A program made the translations under genes and the position numbers. From JAYVJM01 sp043769275 (GTDB lineage: Bacteria > Pseudomonadota > Gammaproteobacteria > Pseudomonadales > UBA7239), in contig JAYVJM010000034.1 of the NCBI GenBank assembly GCA_043769275.1, positions 1 to 26,112 of the forward strand: a stretch of 26,112 nucleotides of DNA, read 5' to 3'. The notes beneath the pieces were generated by a model. The model was not told where the DNA came from. It saw nothing but the letters and a program-made list of their open reading frames with translations, and ran no database searches. Shown piece after piece: positions 6,635-14,312 of this stretch; positions within the stretch are counted from its first letter, which is position 1, and the number at the start of each line of letters is the position of its first letter.

Positions 6635-8226
6635 CTGATTTGTTCACCCAGCGAAAAAACGCCTTAAGCTGCGCCGAGCACAGCCGATCACTGCGCAATG
6701 TATTGCGCGGCATCGAAAAAGAAAGTTTGCGCGTTACACCAGAGGGGCTGCTTGCACAAACGCCACATCCTCTGGCGCTTGGGTCGGCCTTAAAACACCC
6801 CGCGATCACTACCGATTTTTCCGAGGCTTTGCTGGAATTCATTACCGCGCCCTGCGCAACAATAAAAGAAACGCTGGACGGTCTTGCCGCGACACATGCG
6901 TATACGTACGACGTTTTGGCGAAACAACATGAAAGGCTGTGGCCTGCCAGCATGCCGTGCGTATTAGGCAACGACAACAACATTCCTATTGCGCAATACG
7001 GCACCGCCCATGCGGCACGGATGAAAAGCATTTACCGTACAGGTTTGGGCAACCGCTACGGGCGCGCGATGCAAACGATAGCGGGCATTCATTACAACAT
7101 TTCATTTCCTGATGACTTGTGGGAAACGCTGAAAAAAAGCGACGGCTTTACGGGCGATTTGCAGACATTCAAAACGCAGCGTTATTTTGATGTGATTCGC
7201 AATTTTCGGCGCTACCTTTGGCTTTTGCTTTATCTATTTGGCGCATCTCCCGCCGTGTGCGCGACCTTTGCTAAAAACAAACGCCATAACCTGCAAGCCT
7301 TCGATACCGAAGAACGCAGTTTGTTTTTGCCGCATGCAACATCTTTACGCATGGGCGGGCTGGGCTATCAGAGCGACGCACAAAGTGCGCTAACGGTTTG
7401 CTACAACGGTTTGCCCTCTTATATCAGCACATTAAAAAGCGGCTTGACGCATCCGTATCCTGCCTATGAAAAAATTGGCTTGCGGGATGCTGACGGCAAA
7501 TATCGCCAGCTCAGCACCAATCTCCTGCAAATCGAAAATGAGTTTTACAGCACCATCAGACCCAAGCGCGTTACGCGTTCAGGAGAAACGCCTATTTTTG
7601 CGCTGTTTGAGCGTGGTGTTGAATATATTGAAGTGCGCTCTATGGACATCAACCCATATTTGCCATTGGGAATTGATACAGAAACCGCCCATTTTCTGGA
7701 AGTTTTTTTGTTGTGGTGTTTGCTCAGTGACAGCCCGCCTGCCGACATGAATGAGTATCGGCGCATTGCGCGTAATCAGTTGCTAACCGTTGAGCAAGGC
7801 AGAAAGCCTGGCTTGCTGTTGGAACGAACAGAAGGTTCTTGTGCGCTAACGACGTGGGGTTTGTCGCTGATAGGCAATCTACAAGAATGTGCCATTTTGC
7901 TGGACAACGCACAGGGTGAAAGCGCCTTTCAGGATTCCGTCAACGTGCAAATTCCTAAGTTAGAAGACAGCAACAAAACGCCTTCTGCGCAAGTGTTGCG
8001 TGACATGGCAGATCAAGGGCTGTCTTTTTTTGAATTCGGCCAACAGCAAGCGAAAAAACAGCAGCAGTGGTTCGCTCAACAAAAACTCAGTGCCGAACAG
8101 CGGCGCAATTTTGAACAAAGCGCTACCGAGTCGCTGGCCAAACAAGAGGCGCAAGAAGTGCTGCCTGCAGCTATTAGTTTTGAGCAGTATTTGCAGCGTT
8201 ATTATGCGCAGTACGACAGGGTTTGA
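6631..8226 (+). CDS. gshA: Glutamate-cysteine ligase GshA
   Basis: A 531-residue ligase of the proteobacterial type 1 family; it joins glutamate and cysteine with ATP in the first and rate-limiting step of glutathione synthesis. Recognisable stretches include LRGIEKESLRVTPEG (about 24-38), TTDFSEALLEFITAP (about 60-74), the AGIHYNISFP segment (about 151-160) and EYIEVRSMDINPY (about 330-342), all conserved in E. coli GshA (518 residues). The start is GTG 6631, overlapping the stop of the upstream small gene; the next residues fit the family start. The Gln-rich C-terminal helix is typical. rnpB begins 60 bases after the stop. Confidence 0.95.
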   Translation: MTDLFTQRKNALSCAEHSRSLRNVLRGIEKESLRVTPEGLLAQTPHPLALGSALKHPAITTDFSEALLEFITAPCATIKETLDGLAATHAYTYDVLAKQHERLWPASMPCVLGNDNNIPIAQYGTAHAARMKSIYRTGLGNRYGRAMQTIAGIHYNISFPDDLWETLKKSDGFTGDLQTFKTQRYFDVIRNFRRYLWLLLYLFGASPAVCATFAKNKRHNLQAFDTEERSLFLPHATSLRMGGLGYQSDAQSALTVCYNGLPSYISTLKSGLTHPYPAYEKIGLRDADGKYRQLSTNLLQIENEFYSTIRPKRVTRSGETPIFALFERGVEYIEVRSMDINPYLPLGIDTETAHFLEVFLLWCLLSDSPPADMNEYRRIARNQLLTVEQGRKPGLLLERTEGSCALTTWGLSLIGNLQECAILLDNAQGESAFQDSVNVQIPKLEDSNKTPSAQVLRDMADQGLSFFEFGQQQAKKQQQWFAQQKLSAEQRRNFEQSATESLAKQEAQEVLPAAISFEQYLQRYYAQYDRV

Positions 8227-8285
8227 GTATTTTTGCTTGGGGCTTTGTACGGCCAATACAGGCAAATTGTGGTACCCTCCGCGCC

Positions 8286-8661
<376 letters not shown>

Positions 8662-8689
8662 TTTTTATAGTTTTTGTTTTTTTATGACC

Positions 8690-8720
8690 GACGCGCAGCG
8701 CATTGAGCGCGCTGTGCGTC
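8690..8720 (+). repeat. Strong hairpin after rnpB
   Basis: Arms GACGCGCAGCGC (8690-8701) and GCGCTGTGCGTC (8709-8720) pair at 11 of 12 positions with a 7-base loop. No T-run follows directly, so this is a backup stop or an RNA end-protecting stem rather than a textbook terminator. Confidence 0.55.
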
Positions 8721-8729
8721 AAGTACACT

Positions 8730-8759
8730 AAAGCGCAGTAAAAAAGTGCGCTTTTTATT
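8730..8759 (+). terminator. Rho-independent-type terminator between rnpB and the convergent gene
   Basis: Arms AAAGCGCA (8730-8737) and TGCGCTTT (8747-8754) form a perfect 8-base stem, followed by a T-rich TTATT. It sits between the rightward rnpB unit and the stop codon (8757-8755) of the leftward gene and may serve both strands. Confidence 0.6.
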
Positions 8760-9806
8760 GGTTGTACACTGGCTGCGCAATCGGAATCGGAATAGACAAC
8801 GGCTCACTAACAGATGATGAGACTCCAGTAGCTTCTACATAGCCAAAAACTGTTCCACCCGCAAAAACATGACAGTTTTCGCCAGCATCCTCTTGGTATA
8901 GCTGCCCGGATGTGTAGCCGCTAAACCCTTGCAATATCCATTGCGCGTTAAGCGATTTGTCACGCGCATAAATCCTATCTAACACGTAGGGATTATTGTG
9001 CAAGTAAGCCTGTTTCCAGCATTTGTCGTCGCTATACAGAGAGCCCGCATTACTGTGCAGCGCGCTATATGCTGCAACACCGGTTCCTGTTTTGCTGTCG
9101 AGCATAATCACCGCGTGGTGTTTAGGGTCGTATATGCCTTCGCCCACCTTGTGGCCTAAAAACACACCATGAGCATCGTAGGCTTTTTCTAAAACCGAAA
9201 TTGAAGCAGGAATCGTGCTTACTGCCTCAGCAGCGGCCGTGTGGTTGCTGTGCCCTGCTGATGCGCCACGCGACTCATGCTCGTTTTCGTATCCGTTGTC
9301 TGATGTATCCGCCCCTGCTTGTGAGTCATTTGCGGGCGTGTATGCTGTTGCGGCGGCGTGCGCGCGTCGTGTTGCGCGTGGGTCACGCACAAGTATTAGG
9401 TCTTTCCATTCACTTGCTGTTTGGCCGCTAATGCATTGTTTGCCATGGGGGTTTCCAGCGCGCGCGATATGGCGTTTTTTGCCGACGCAAACTTTAATTG
9501 GCATTGTGCTAGGCTCAAGCGTTAAATGCCTTTCTGTGCCGTGATCGCAGCGCTTACCTTTATCGTACAAACGCAGTTCTCTGTCTTTTTTGCTTACACA
9601 TAGGTACTGGTTTTTTGCGCGTGCGTTGCCAGTGTTGGCTTTGTACTCTACATCCGTTGAATCACAGAAGCCATCCGGCACAGTCAATACCCCTGTACCA
9701 ATATTACGACAGACGGTTATTGGTTCTGCAAAAACAGTCTGCGATAAACTGATGGCAACGCTTACAGAGAAAAGCGCAAGCGCGCCCAATCCATTTTTTT
9801 TTTCAT
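8755..9806 (-). CDS. Exported protein with three Cys mini-repeats; start disrupted by A10 tract
   Basis: Not recognised as a named family. The open frame runs 9789 to 8755 (344 residues if it starts at a TTG), but an ATG at 9806 followed by ten A (9803-9794) is the natural start: with one more A it would read MKKKNGLGALALFSV and continue in frame as a model signal peptide ending SQTVFA (350 residues). A GGGG stretch precedes that ATG; the TTG has no ribosome site. As sequenced the ATG frame is out of step. The mature N-terminus holds three similar units (ITVCRN..C, YLCVSKKDRELR..C, IKVCVGKKRH..C), each with two Cys about 15-17 residues apart, like small bacterial C-V-x-K-x(3,4)-L-R repeats seen in secreted proteins. 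A polar Ala/Asn/Gly linker (about 145-190) leads to a C-terminal domain with several Cys and aromatics. Probably periplasmic or surface located. Confidence 0.6.
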
Positions 9807-10102
9807 AAAAACCCCGTGTGATAATTAAAAATGCCTGTGCCTAACGTAAAAAACATAAAGACACGTAGCCAATATTGAATACGAGGCACTTGGTAAAATC
9901 CAACCGCGGTTTATCATAACTAATTGTTTTATAAAAAAACTATTTTTCGCCTGTTGCTGGCAATGAAAAAAAACAAGCAGACGAAATGATCATTTCATCC
10001 AAAGTTATATTTACGTAATTTCTCGAAAAGCGGTTGAGATTAGCCCGCAATTTTTCGACTATGCTCCTTTAGGACAATGGAACTCGCAGCGAGGCAAGGG
10101 AA
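9807..10102. promoter_or_regulatory. A/T-rich divergent intergenic region with a 14-base palindrome
   Basis: This stretch separates two divergent genes for exported proteins and should hold both promoters. It is clearly A/T-richer than the flanking housekeeping genes. At 9983-9996 lies the perfect palindrome GAAATGATCATTTC, a possible operator. For the rightward gene, TTGAGA near 10034 with a TATGCT near 10060 is a weak promoter candidate with too long a spacer (20). No gene is visible in it. Confidence 0.4.
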
Positions 10103-11146
10103 ATGCTTAAGACAAAAAACAAAGAAAATACATTTTTTAAACATAAGCGGCGGCCTAGTCTGTTAGCCAATAATCCATTCCGGCATTACGTATTGCCATT
10201 GCTTTTTCTTAGCCTTGTACCTTGTTTAGCTATAGCTCTCACTGATGCCGAAGCGCAAAAGCTATATGAAGAAAACAAAGCTAAATCGACAGCAGAAACA
10301 GCCGCAGCTCAAAAAAAGGCACAAGAAGATGCTGCGGCACTTCTATCAGACCCCGCCGCTCTAGCGGCAAAAAACGCTGAGTATGCAAAAAAGGCAGCAG
10401 CAGAGAAAAGCGACCCAAAATACGCAGAGAACCAAGAAAAGAACAAAGCTAAAATAGCCGCAGCAAAAGATAAGGCTGAAAAGAAAGCCAAGGAAAACGC
10501 TGAAATAAACTCGAAAGAAAAAGCCGACAAATTAGCCGAGCACGATGCGACAGCCACACAAGCAAAAGCAGACATTGCCGCCAAAAAAGCGGCAATAGCC
10601 AAAGAAACAAAAGCAAAAAAAGAGGCTGCTCTAGCAGCAAAAAAAGCAGAGTCCGACAGCAAAAAATCAGCGGCTCTTGTGGCGAAAAGAGCAGCCACAA
10701 CGAAAACTCGCCCGCCCATCACCCCTCCTCCGCTTGTGGACGGAACAAGACTGAAAGCAACCATCAATCAATATTGCGTTCGTGTGCAGACAAAGTGGCT
10801 TCCTAATACAGCGCCCTATATGGCGCCGTGCCAGAATGAAAAAATTGAAGAAACATGGGATATTGAGGGTGGCACCATCAGATCGAAATACCGGAGTGAC
10901 CAGTGCATTGCTCTCGAGACAAAACAACAGGCAAAGACTAAGCCAATATTTTCCGCAGTTATGCAGGTATGTGACGGGAATGTAAATCAACAATGGGAAA
11001 GTATTGGCAGCCAACTCCACAGCAAATCAACAAATACCCTGTGCCTAGCTGTTGTAAAGGCGGCCGGAAACATGACGAAAATAGCGATACAAAACTGTCA
11101 AAAAGACGCGCCTTATCAACAGTTTTTTACCTACGAGCCTATTTAG
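10103..11146 (+). CDS. Exported Lys/Ala-rich stalk protein with C-terminal ricin-B-like lectin domain
   Basis: A 347-residue protein. A long basic N-region (residues 1-28) is followed by one hydrophobic segment (about 29-46, ending CLAIALTDAEA), a signal peptide or membrane anchor. Residues about 49-200 are almost wholly Ala, Lys, Glu, Asp in repeated KKAA/EKA patterns, predicted to be one long helix or coiled coil, like the TolA stalk. A proline linker (PPITPPP, about 205-211) leads to a beta-trefoil-like domain of about 135 residues with the ricin-B hallmark Q-x-W in NVNQQWESIGSQL, a second W in EETWDIEGG, and paired Cys. Ricin-B domains bind sugars. The start has GAGGCAAGGGA just before the ATG. 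It is A/T-richer than neighbours, compatible with acquisition. Function unknown; a cell-surface or peptidoglycan-spanning lectin is the best guess. Confidence 0.65.
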   Translation: MLKTKNKENTFFKHKRRPSLLANNPFRHYVLPLLFLSLVPCLAIALTDAEAQKLYEENKAKSTAETAAAQKKAQEDAAALLSDPAALAAKNAEYAKKAAAEKSDPKYAENQEKNKAKIAAAKDKAEKKAKENAEINSKEKADKLAEHDATATQAKADIAAKKAAIAKETKAKKEAALAAKKAESDSKKSAALVAKRAATTKTRPPITPPPLVDGTRLKATINQYCVRVQTKWLPNTAPYMAPCQNEKIEETWDIEGGTIRSKYRSDQCIALETKQQAKTKPIFSAVMQVCDGNVNQQWESIGSQLHSKSTNTLCLAVVKAAGNMTKIAIQNCQKDAPYQQFFTYEPI

Positions 11147-11206
11147 GAAGACGCAGCGCAGCAAAACGTAAAGCTTTCCAGGCGACGGCCGTCTATCGGC
11201 GTTTTT

Positions 11207-11956
11207 TTGCAAAACCAGGCAGGCTGCGCACAATGGCGGCATGGGCTGATTTTGGATGGTGAAATGCAGAGCAAAAATGGAGTCAATATGCAGCCGTACG
11301 CGCTGTGCTTAGACAGCGACGGCTTGTGTCTGCGCAACGGCAACAGCACGGTACGAGTGGATTTTATAGCGGGCAGCAATGCGCACCGGCGTTTGCATGG
11401 TGGTGGGCGCACGCAGCCGTTGGCAAAAGCCATTGGCCTGAAAATCGGCAATATCGTGCCCTCTGTTCTGGACTGCACAGCAGGGTTGGGTACGGATGCT
11501 TTTGTGCTCGCCAGCCTTGGCTGCAAGGTATTTTTGTGTGAGCGTTCAGAAACGGTGCACTCGCTGCTACAAGACGGCTTGATGCGGGCAAAAGCCGGCG
11601 CTGATAATGATGTGGCGCGCATTGTCGGGCGAATGCAGTTACAGCAAGTAGACGCAAAAAATTACTTGCAGGTGATGACAGAACCGGTTGACGTTATTTA
11701 TCTTGACCCCATGTTCCCTGAGCGCGCTAAAAAAGCAGCGGTTAAAAAAGGCATGGTAGCTTTTCATGCTTTGGTGGGTGCAGACGAGGATGCCGATGCG
11801 CTGCTGCCATTAGCTTTAGATAAAGCCATTTATCGCGTGGTGGTTAAACGCTCACGTCACGCGCCTTTTTTGGGGAATTTAAAGCCGTCTTTCAGTTTTG
11901 AGGGTGAGTCGACTCGTTTTGATATTTATGCGCGGCAATCCATGTTGAAAGCCTGA
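11207..11956 (+). CDS. rsmJ: 16S rRNA (guanine-1516-N2)-methyltransferase RsmJ
   Basis: A SAM-dependent enzyme that methylates G1516 of 16S rRNA. Key stretches are VDFIAGSNAHRRLHGGG, the SAM site VLDCTAGLGTDAFVLASLG, YLDPMFPERAKKAAVKKGM (catalytic DPMFP-type motif) and RFDIYARQSM near the end, all as in E. coli RsmJ (YhiQ). The start is uncertain: the frame opens after the previous gene's TAG at 11144-11146; the only start-like codons are TTG 11207 (249 residues) and ATG 11264 (230 residues). The N-terminal CAQWRHGL segment before ATG 11264 resembles the family's AxxWGL stretch, so I keep the TTG start. Confidence 0.88.
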   Translation: MQNQAGCAQWRHGLILDGEMQSKNGVNMQPYALCLDSDGLCLRNGNSTVRVDFIAGSNAHRRLHGGGRTQPLAKAIGLKIGNIVPSVLDCTAGLGTDAFVLASLGCKVFLCERSETVHSLLQDGLMRAKAGADNDVARIVGRMQLQQVDAKNYLQVMTEPVDVIYLDPMFPERAKKAAVKKGMVAFHALVGADEDADALLPLALDKAIYRVVVKRSRHAPFLGNLKPSFSFEGESTRFDIYARQSMLKA

Positions 11957-11973
11957 GAGGCGGTTCACCACAG

Positions 11974-12105
11974 AAAAAAAGCAGCTTCCACCCCGCTCAT
12001 GCTTCGATACGCACGAAAAACCGCACGAACGAAAATAACCAAGCCGCTCCTGAGCAGCCCGCACGGCGGGCGTAGCGAAGGGTTTCAGCACTCAACTGCT
12101 TTTTT
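11974..12105 (+). repeat. Palindromic dispersed repeat, copy A
   Basis: An imperfect long palindrome of about 132 bases. It begins with an A-run and GCAG (11974-11984), ends with CTGC and a T-run (12096-12105), and holds the inner pair GCTTCGATACGC (12001-12012) versus GCGTAGCGAAGG. It shares CTCATGCTTCGATACGC, GAAAAACCGCACGA and AAGCCGCTC with copy B at 18717-18871 in the same order and orientation. Being A-run/stem/T-run, on the plus strand it may also end rsmJ transcription. Confidence 0.75.
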
Positions 12106-12142
12106 GGGGGGTTGATAGTTATTGCAGCCCATTGGCGCTTTT

Positions 12143-12949
12143 TTATTGCGCAGACAGCAGCTTGACCTCAAACCACAGCGGCCATTCTTTACCCGTCAAC
12201 AACAGCGTCTGGGTGGTGGCATTCCATGCCAAACCATTCAATACCTGCTCAGGGGTTTTTTTGGGTATTTTGTTGGCGAGCGCAGAGAAATCTAGCGTGT
12301 TTACCACTGCGCCTGTCTGGGGATTGATGACTAACACGGTATTGCTGTGCCAAACATTGGCGAGAATCCAGCCATTGACCCATTCCAGCTCGTTGATATT
12401 GCGCCAGTGATGGCCGTTTTTGTCGATGATGGTGATTTGATGCAGCGGACGGGCATTATCGATTGCGCGAAACACGAGCGTATCAGAGCCATTGCTGCTG
12501 ATTAAGGCGTGCCCGTCGGTTGTTAGCCCCCAGCCTTCACCTTCAATAAACAGGCTTTTTTGTGGGCGTAAATCGAGGCTATAGACAAACACTTCCCCGC
12601 CGCTCCATGTGAGCTGATAGAGCTTATTGTTAAGAAAAACAATGCCCTCGCCAAAGCGATTACGCGGCAGATCGCGGTGGAGGGTTGGCACAAAATCCGC
12701 ACCTTGATAACTAAACACGCCCGAGCGTCCAAAACCGCCGGTGCTTTCCAGCAGGGTGTCACCGACAAAAACCAAACCTTGAGTGAAGTGATTCGTGGGG
12801 CGCGGAATTTCACGCAGTAGCTTGTACTGCGTGGGTGGGGACATGGGAGCGACGATGGGATTGATGTCGCCAAGCGCCGAGGTGGCTAACATCAGCAGGC
12901 AGATTAAGCCGGGATGCAGGCGGTGCATGGGGAAAAATGGGCATGGCAT
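12143..12949 (-). CDS. Glutaminyl-peptide cyclotransferase (plant/bacterial beta-propeller type), exported
   Basis: Converts N-terminal Gln of peptides and proteins to pyroglutamate. After a signal peptide (HPGLICLLMLATSALG) the protein shows the family pattern: REIPRPTNHFTQGLVF with the conserved HFTQGL, LLESTGGFGRSGV, RFGEGIVFLNNKLYQLTW, GEGWGLTTDGHALISSNGSDTLVF, INELEWVNGWILANVW and LNGLAWNATTQTLLLTGKEWP, all typical of this propeller cyclase (PF05096-type). The frame continues upstream into lptB, so the start is a choice between ATG 12949 (269 residues) and ATG 12928 (262 residues); neither has a strong ribosome site, and 12928 gives the neater signal peptide. Twenty or 40 bases separate it from lptB on the same strand, so it is likely the last gene of the LPS transport operon. 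Confidence 0.85.
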   Translation of the reverse strand: MPCPFFPMHRLHPGLICLLMLATSALGDINPIVAPMSPPTQYKLLREIPRPTNHFTQGLVFVGDTLLESTGGFGRSGVFSYQGADFVPTLHRDLPRNRFGEGIVFLNNKLYQLTWSGGEVFVYSLDLRPQKSLFIEGEGWGLTTDGHALISSNGSDTLVFRAIDNARPLHQITIIDKNGHHWRNINELEWVNGWILANVWHSNTVLVINPQTGAVVNTLDFSALANKIPKKTPEQVLNGLAWNATTQTLLLTGKEWPLWFEVKLLSAQ

Positions 12950-12968
12950 CTCTATGCGCATCCACAGG

Positions 12969-13697
12969 TCAGAGCTTGAAGTCTTGACCCAAATACACTT
13001 CGCGCACTTTTTTATTGTGAACAATGGCCTCGGGCGCGCCTTGGGCGATGATGTGGCCTTCGCCGGCAATATACGCCCGCTGGCAGATGGATAGCGTTTC
13101 GCGCACGTTGTGATCGGTAATGAGAATGCCGATATTTTTGCTCTGGAGATGGCGAATAATTTGTTTGATGTCCGCGACTGAAACGGGGTCAACACCGGCG
13201 AAAGGTTCATCGAGCAAAATAAACGAAGGGTCGCTGGCTAGTGCGCGTGCGATTTCTACGCGGCGACGCTCACCGCCCGAGAGGCTCATACCCAATGCAT
13301 CGGCGATGTGTGTGATATTGAACTCTCGCAACAACTCATGCGCTCGCTGTACGCGCTGGCGTCTGTTGCGACCTTTACGAGTTTCCAGTATGGCCAACAG
13401 GTTGTCGCGCACAGATAGCTTGCGGAATACGGAGGCCTCTTGTGGCAGATAGCCCAAACCCAGTTGCGCACGTCGGTGCATGGGCAGGTTGGTGATGTCG
13501 GTCCCGTCTAGGGTAATAGTGCCTAAATCAGCGGCTATTAAGCCGACTATCATGTAAAAGCAGGTTGTTTTTCCGGCTCCGTTAGGCCCTAGCAACCCGA
13601 CAATTTCACCGCTGGAAACGGTGAGCGATACGTCGTCTATCACTTTGCGCTTTTTATAGGCTTTGGCGAGATGGCGTGCCGCTAGTACGCTGTTCAC
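12969..13697 (-). CDS. lptB: LPS export ABC transporter ATPase LptB
   Basis: A 242-residue ABC ATPase that powers extraction of LPS from the inner membrane by LptFG. Walker A GPNGAGKT at 37-44, Q-loop in YLPQEASVFRKLSV (about 84-97, typical of LptB), signature LSGGERRRVEIARAL at 139-153, Walker B ILLDEPFAGVDP at about 160-171 and the switch His in LITDHNVRET are all in place. Length matches E. coli LptB (241). The start overlaps the lptA stop by four bases, showing operon coupling. Its lptFG partners are not in this window. Confidence 0.97.
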   Translation of the reverse strand: MNSVLAARHLAKAYKKRKVIDDVSLTVSSGEIVGLLGPNGAGKTTCFYMIVGLIAADLGTITLDGTDITNLPMHRRAQLGLGYLPQEASVFRKLSVRDNLLAILETRKGRNRRQRVQRAHELLREFNITHIADALGMSLSGGERRRVEIARALASDPSFILLDEPFAGVDPVSVADIKQIIRHLQSKNIGILITDHNVRETLSICQRAYIAGEGHIIAQGAPEAIVHNKKVREVYLGQDFKL

Positions 13698-14281
13698 TGA
13701 GCAGGTTTTCCACTGGCCGGTATTGCCGGCACTGATTTAGCTGCCGGTGGCGTTTTTTCATTTTTACTGGGTGGAATAACGACCATCACGCGCTTGCTGT
13801 TGTTGGCCGCACCATTTTCTGCTGCGTGAGCTTTGACTTTTTCTGTGCGGACATCGTACTCAACATGCTCGCCCTGAATGCTGCTGCCTTTTTGTTCCAA
13901 TGATGCGTTTCCATCAAGCAGCATAAGCTCATCAGGTACGTGGTAGTTGATCTGCTTGCCCTTGGCCTTAACCACGTCTTCTGAGCTTGTCATTTCTTGT
14001 TGGTAGTGTGCGAGATTGCCCGTTGCTGTAATCAACACCACTTCGTTTTTGTCCATTTTAATCGTCACGACATCCGCATTAATCTGCAAGGAGCCTTGCT
14101 TAATGTCCACATTGCCGGTGTAGACTGTAATGCCTGTTTTGGCATTGCGCTCGGCTTTGTCTGCCACAACCTGCACGGGCTGGCTGCTGTCGTCGGGCAG
14201 GGCGTGAGCCGTTACACCGCACAGAGCCAGCGCAAAAGAGAAACAATATTTGGCATACCGTGTAAAGTTCTGTCGCAGCAT
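13694..14281 (-). CDS. lptA: LPS transport periplasmic bridge protein LptA
   Basis: Periplasmic protein whose beta-jellyroll units stack into the bridge carrying LPS from LptC to LptD. After a signal peptide (YCFSFALALCGVTAHA) comes the OstA-fold pattern: QPVQVVADKAERNAKTGITVYTGNVDIKQGSLQINADVV is the family core (split here only for description), then KGKQINYHVPDELMLLDGNASLEQKGSSIQGEHVEYDV. The frame is open up to 14341, but I choose ATG 14281 (195 residues) because the signal peptide starts there and a GAGAG lies a suitable distance upstream. The C-terminus is a Pro/Lys-rich tail. Thirty-one bases separate it from lptC. Confidence 0.93.
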   Translation of the reverse strand: MLRQNFTRYAKYCFSFALALCGVTAHALPDDSSQPVQVVADKAERNAKTGITVYTGNVDIKQGSLQINADVVTIKMDKNEVVLITATGNLAHYQQEMTSSEDVVKAKGKQINYHVPDELMLLDGNASLEQKGSSIQGEHVEYDVRTEKVKAHAAENGAANNSKRVMVVIPPSKNEKTPPAAKSVPAIPASGKPAQ

Positions 14282-14312
14282 AGAGCGACTCTCAAAATAA
14301 AATGCACTTGTT

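Noticed and set aside
8245..8278. Possible rnpB promoter (TTGTAC ... TACCCT)
   Set aside because: The spacer is 22 bases and the -10 match is poor, so I do not list it as a feature.
10309..10767. Minus-strand frame of 152 codons, very rich in Ala, Phe and Ser
   Set aside because: It mirrors the Lys/Ala-rich stalk of the plus-strand gene (AAA and GCA codons read backwards as Phe/Ser/Ala); no start signal and no independent evidence.
12950..13210. N-terminal extension of the glutaminyl cyclase frame to 13210
   Set aside because: This part is an out-of-frame reading of lptB on the same strand; the signal peptide only starts at 12949 or 12928.
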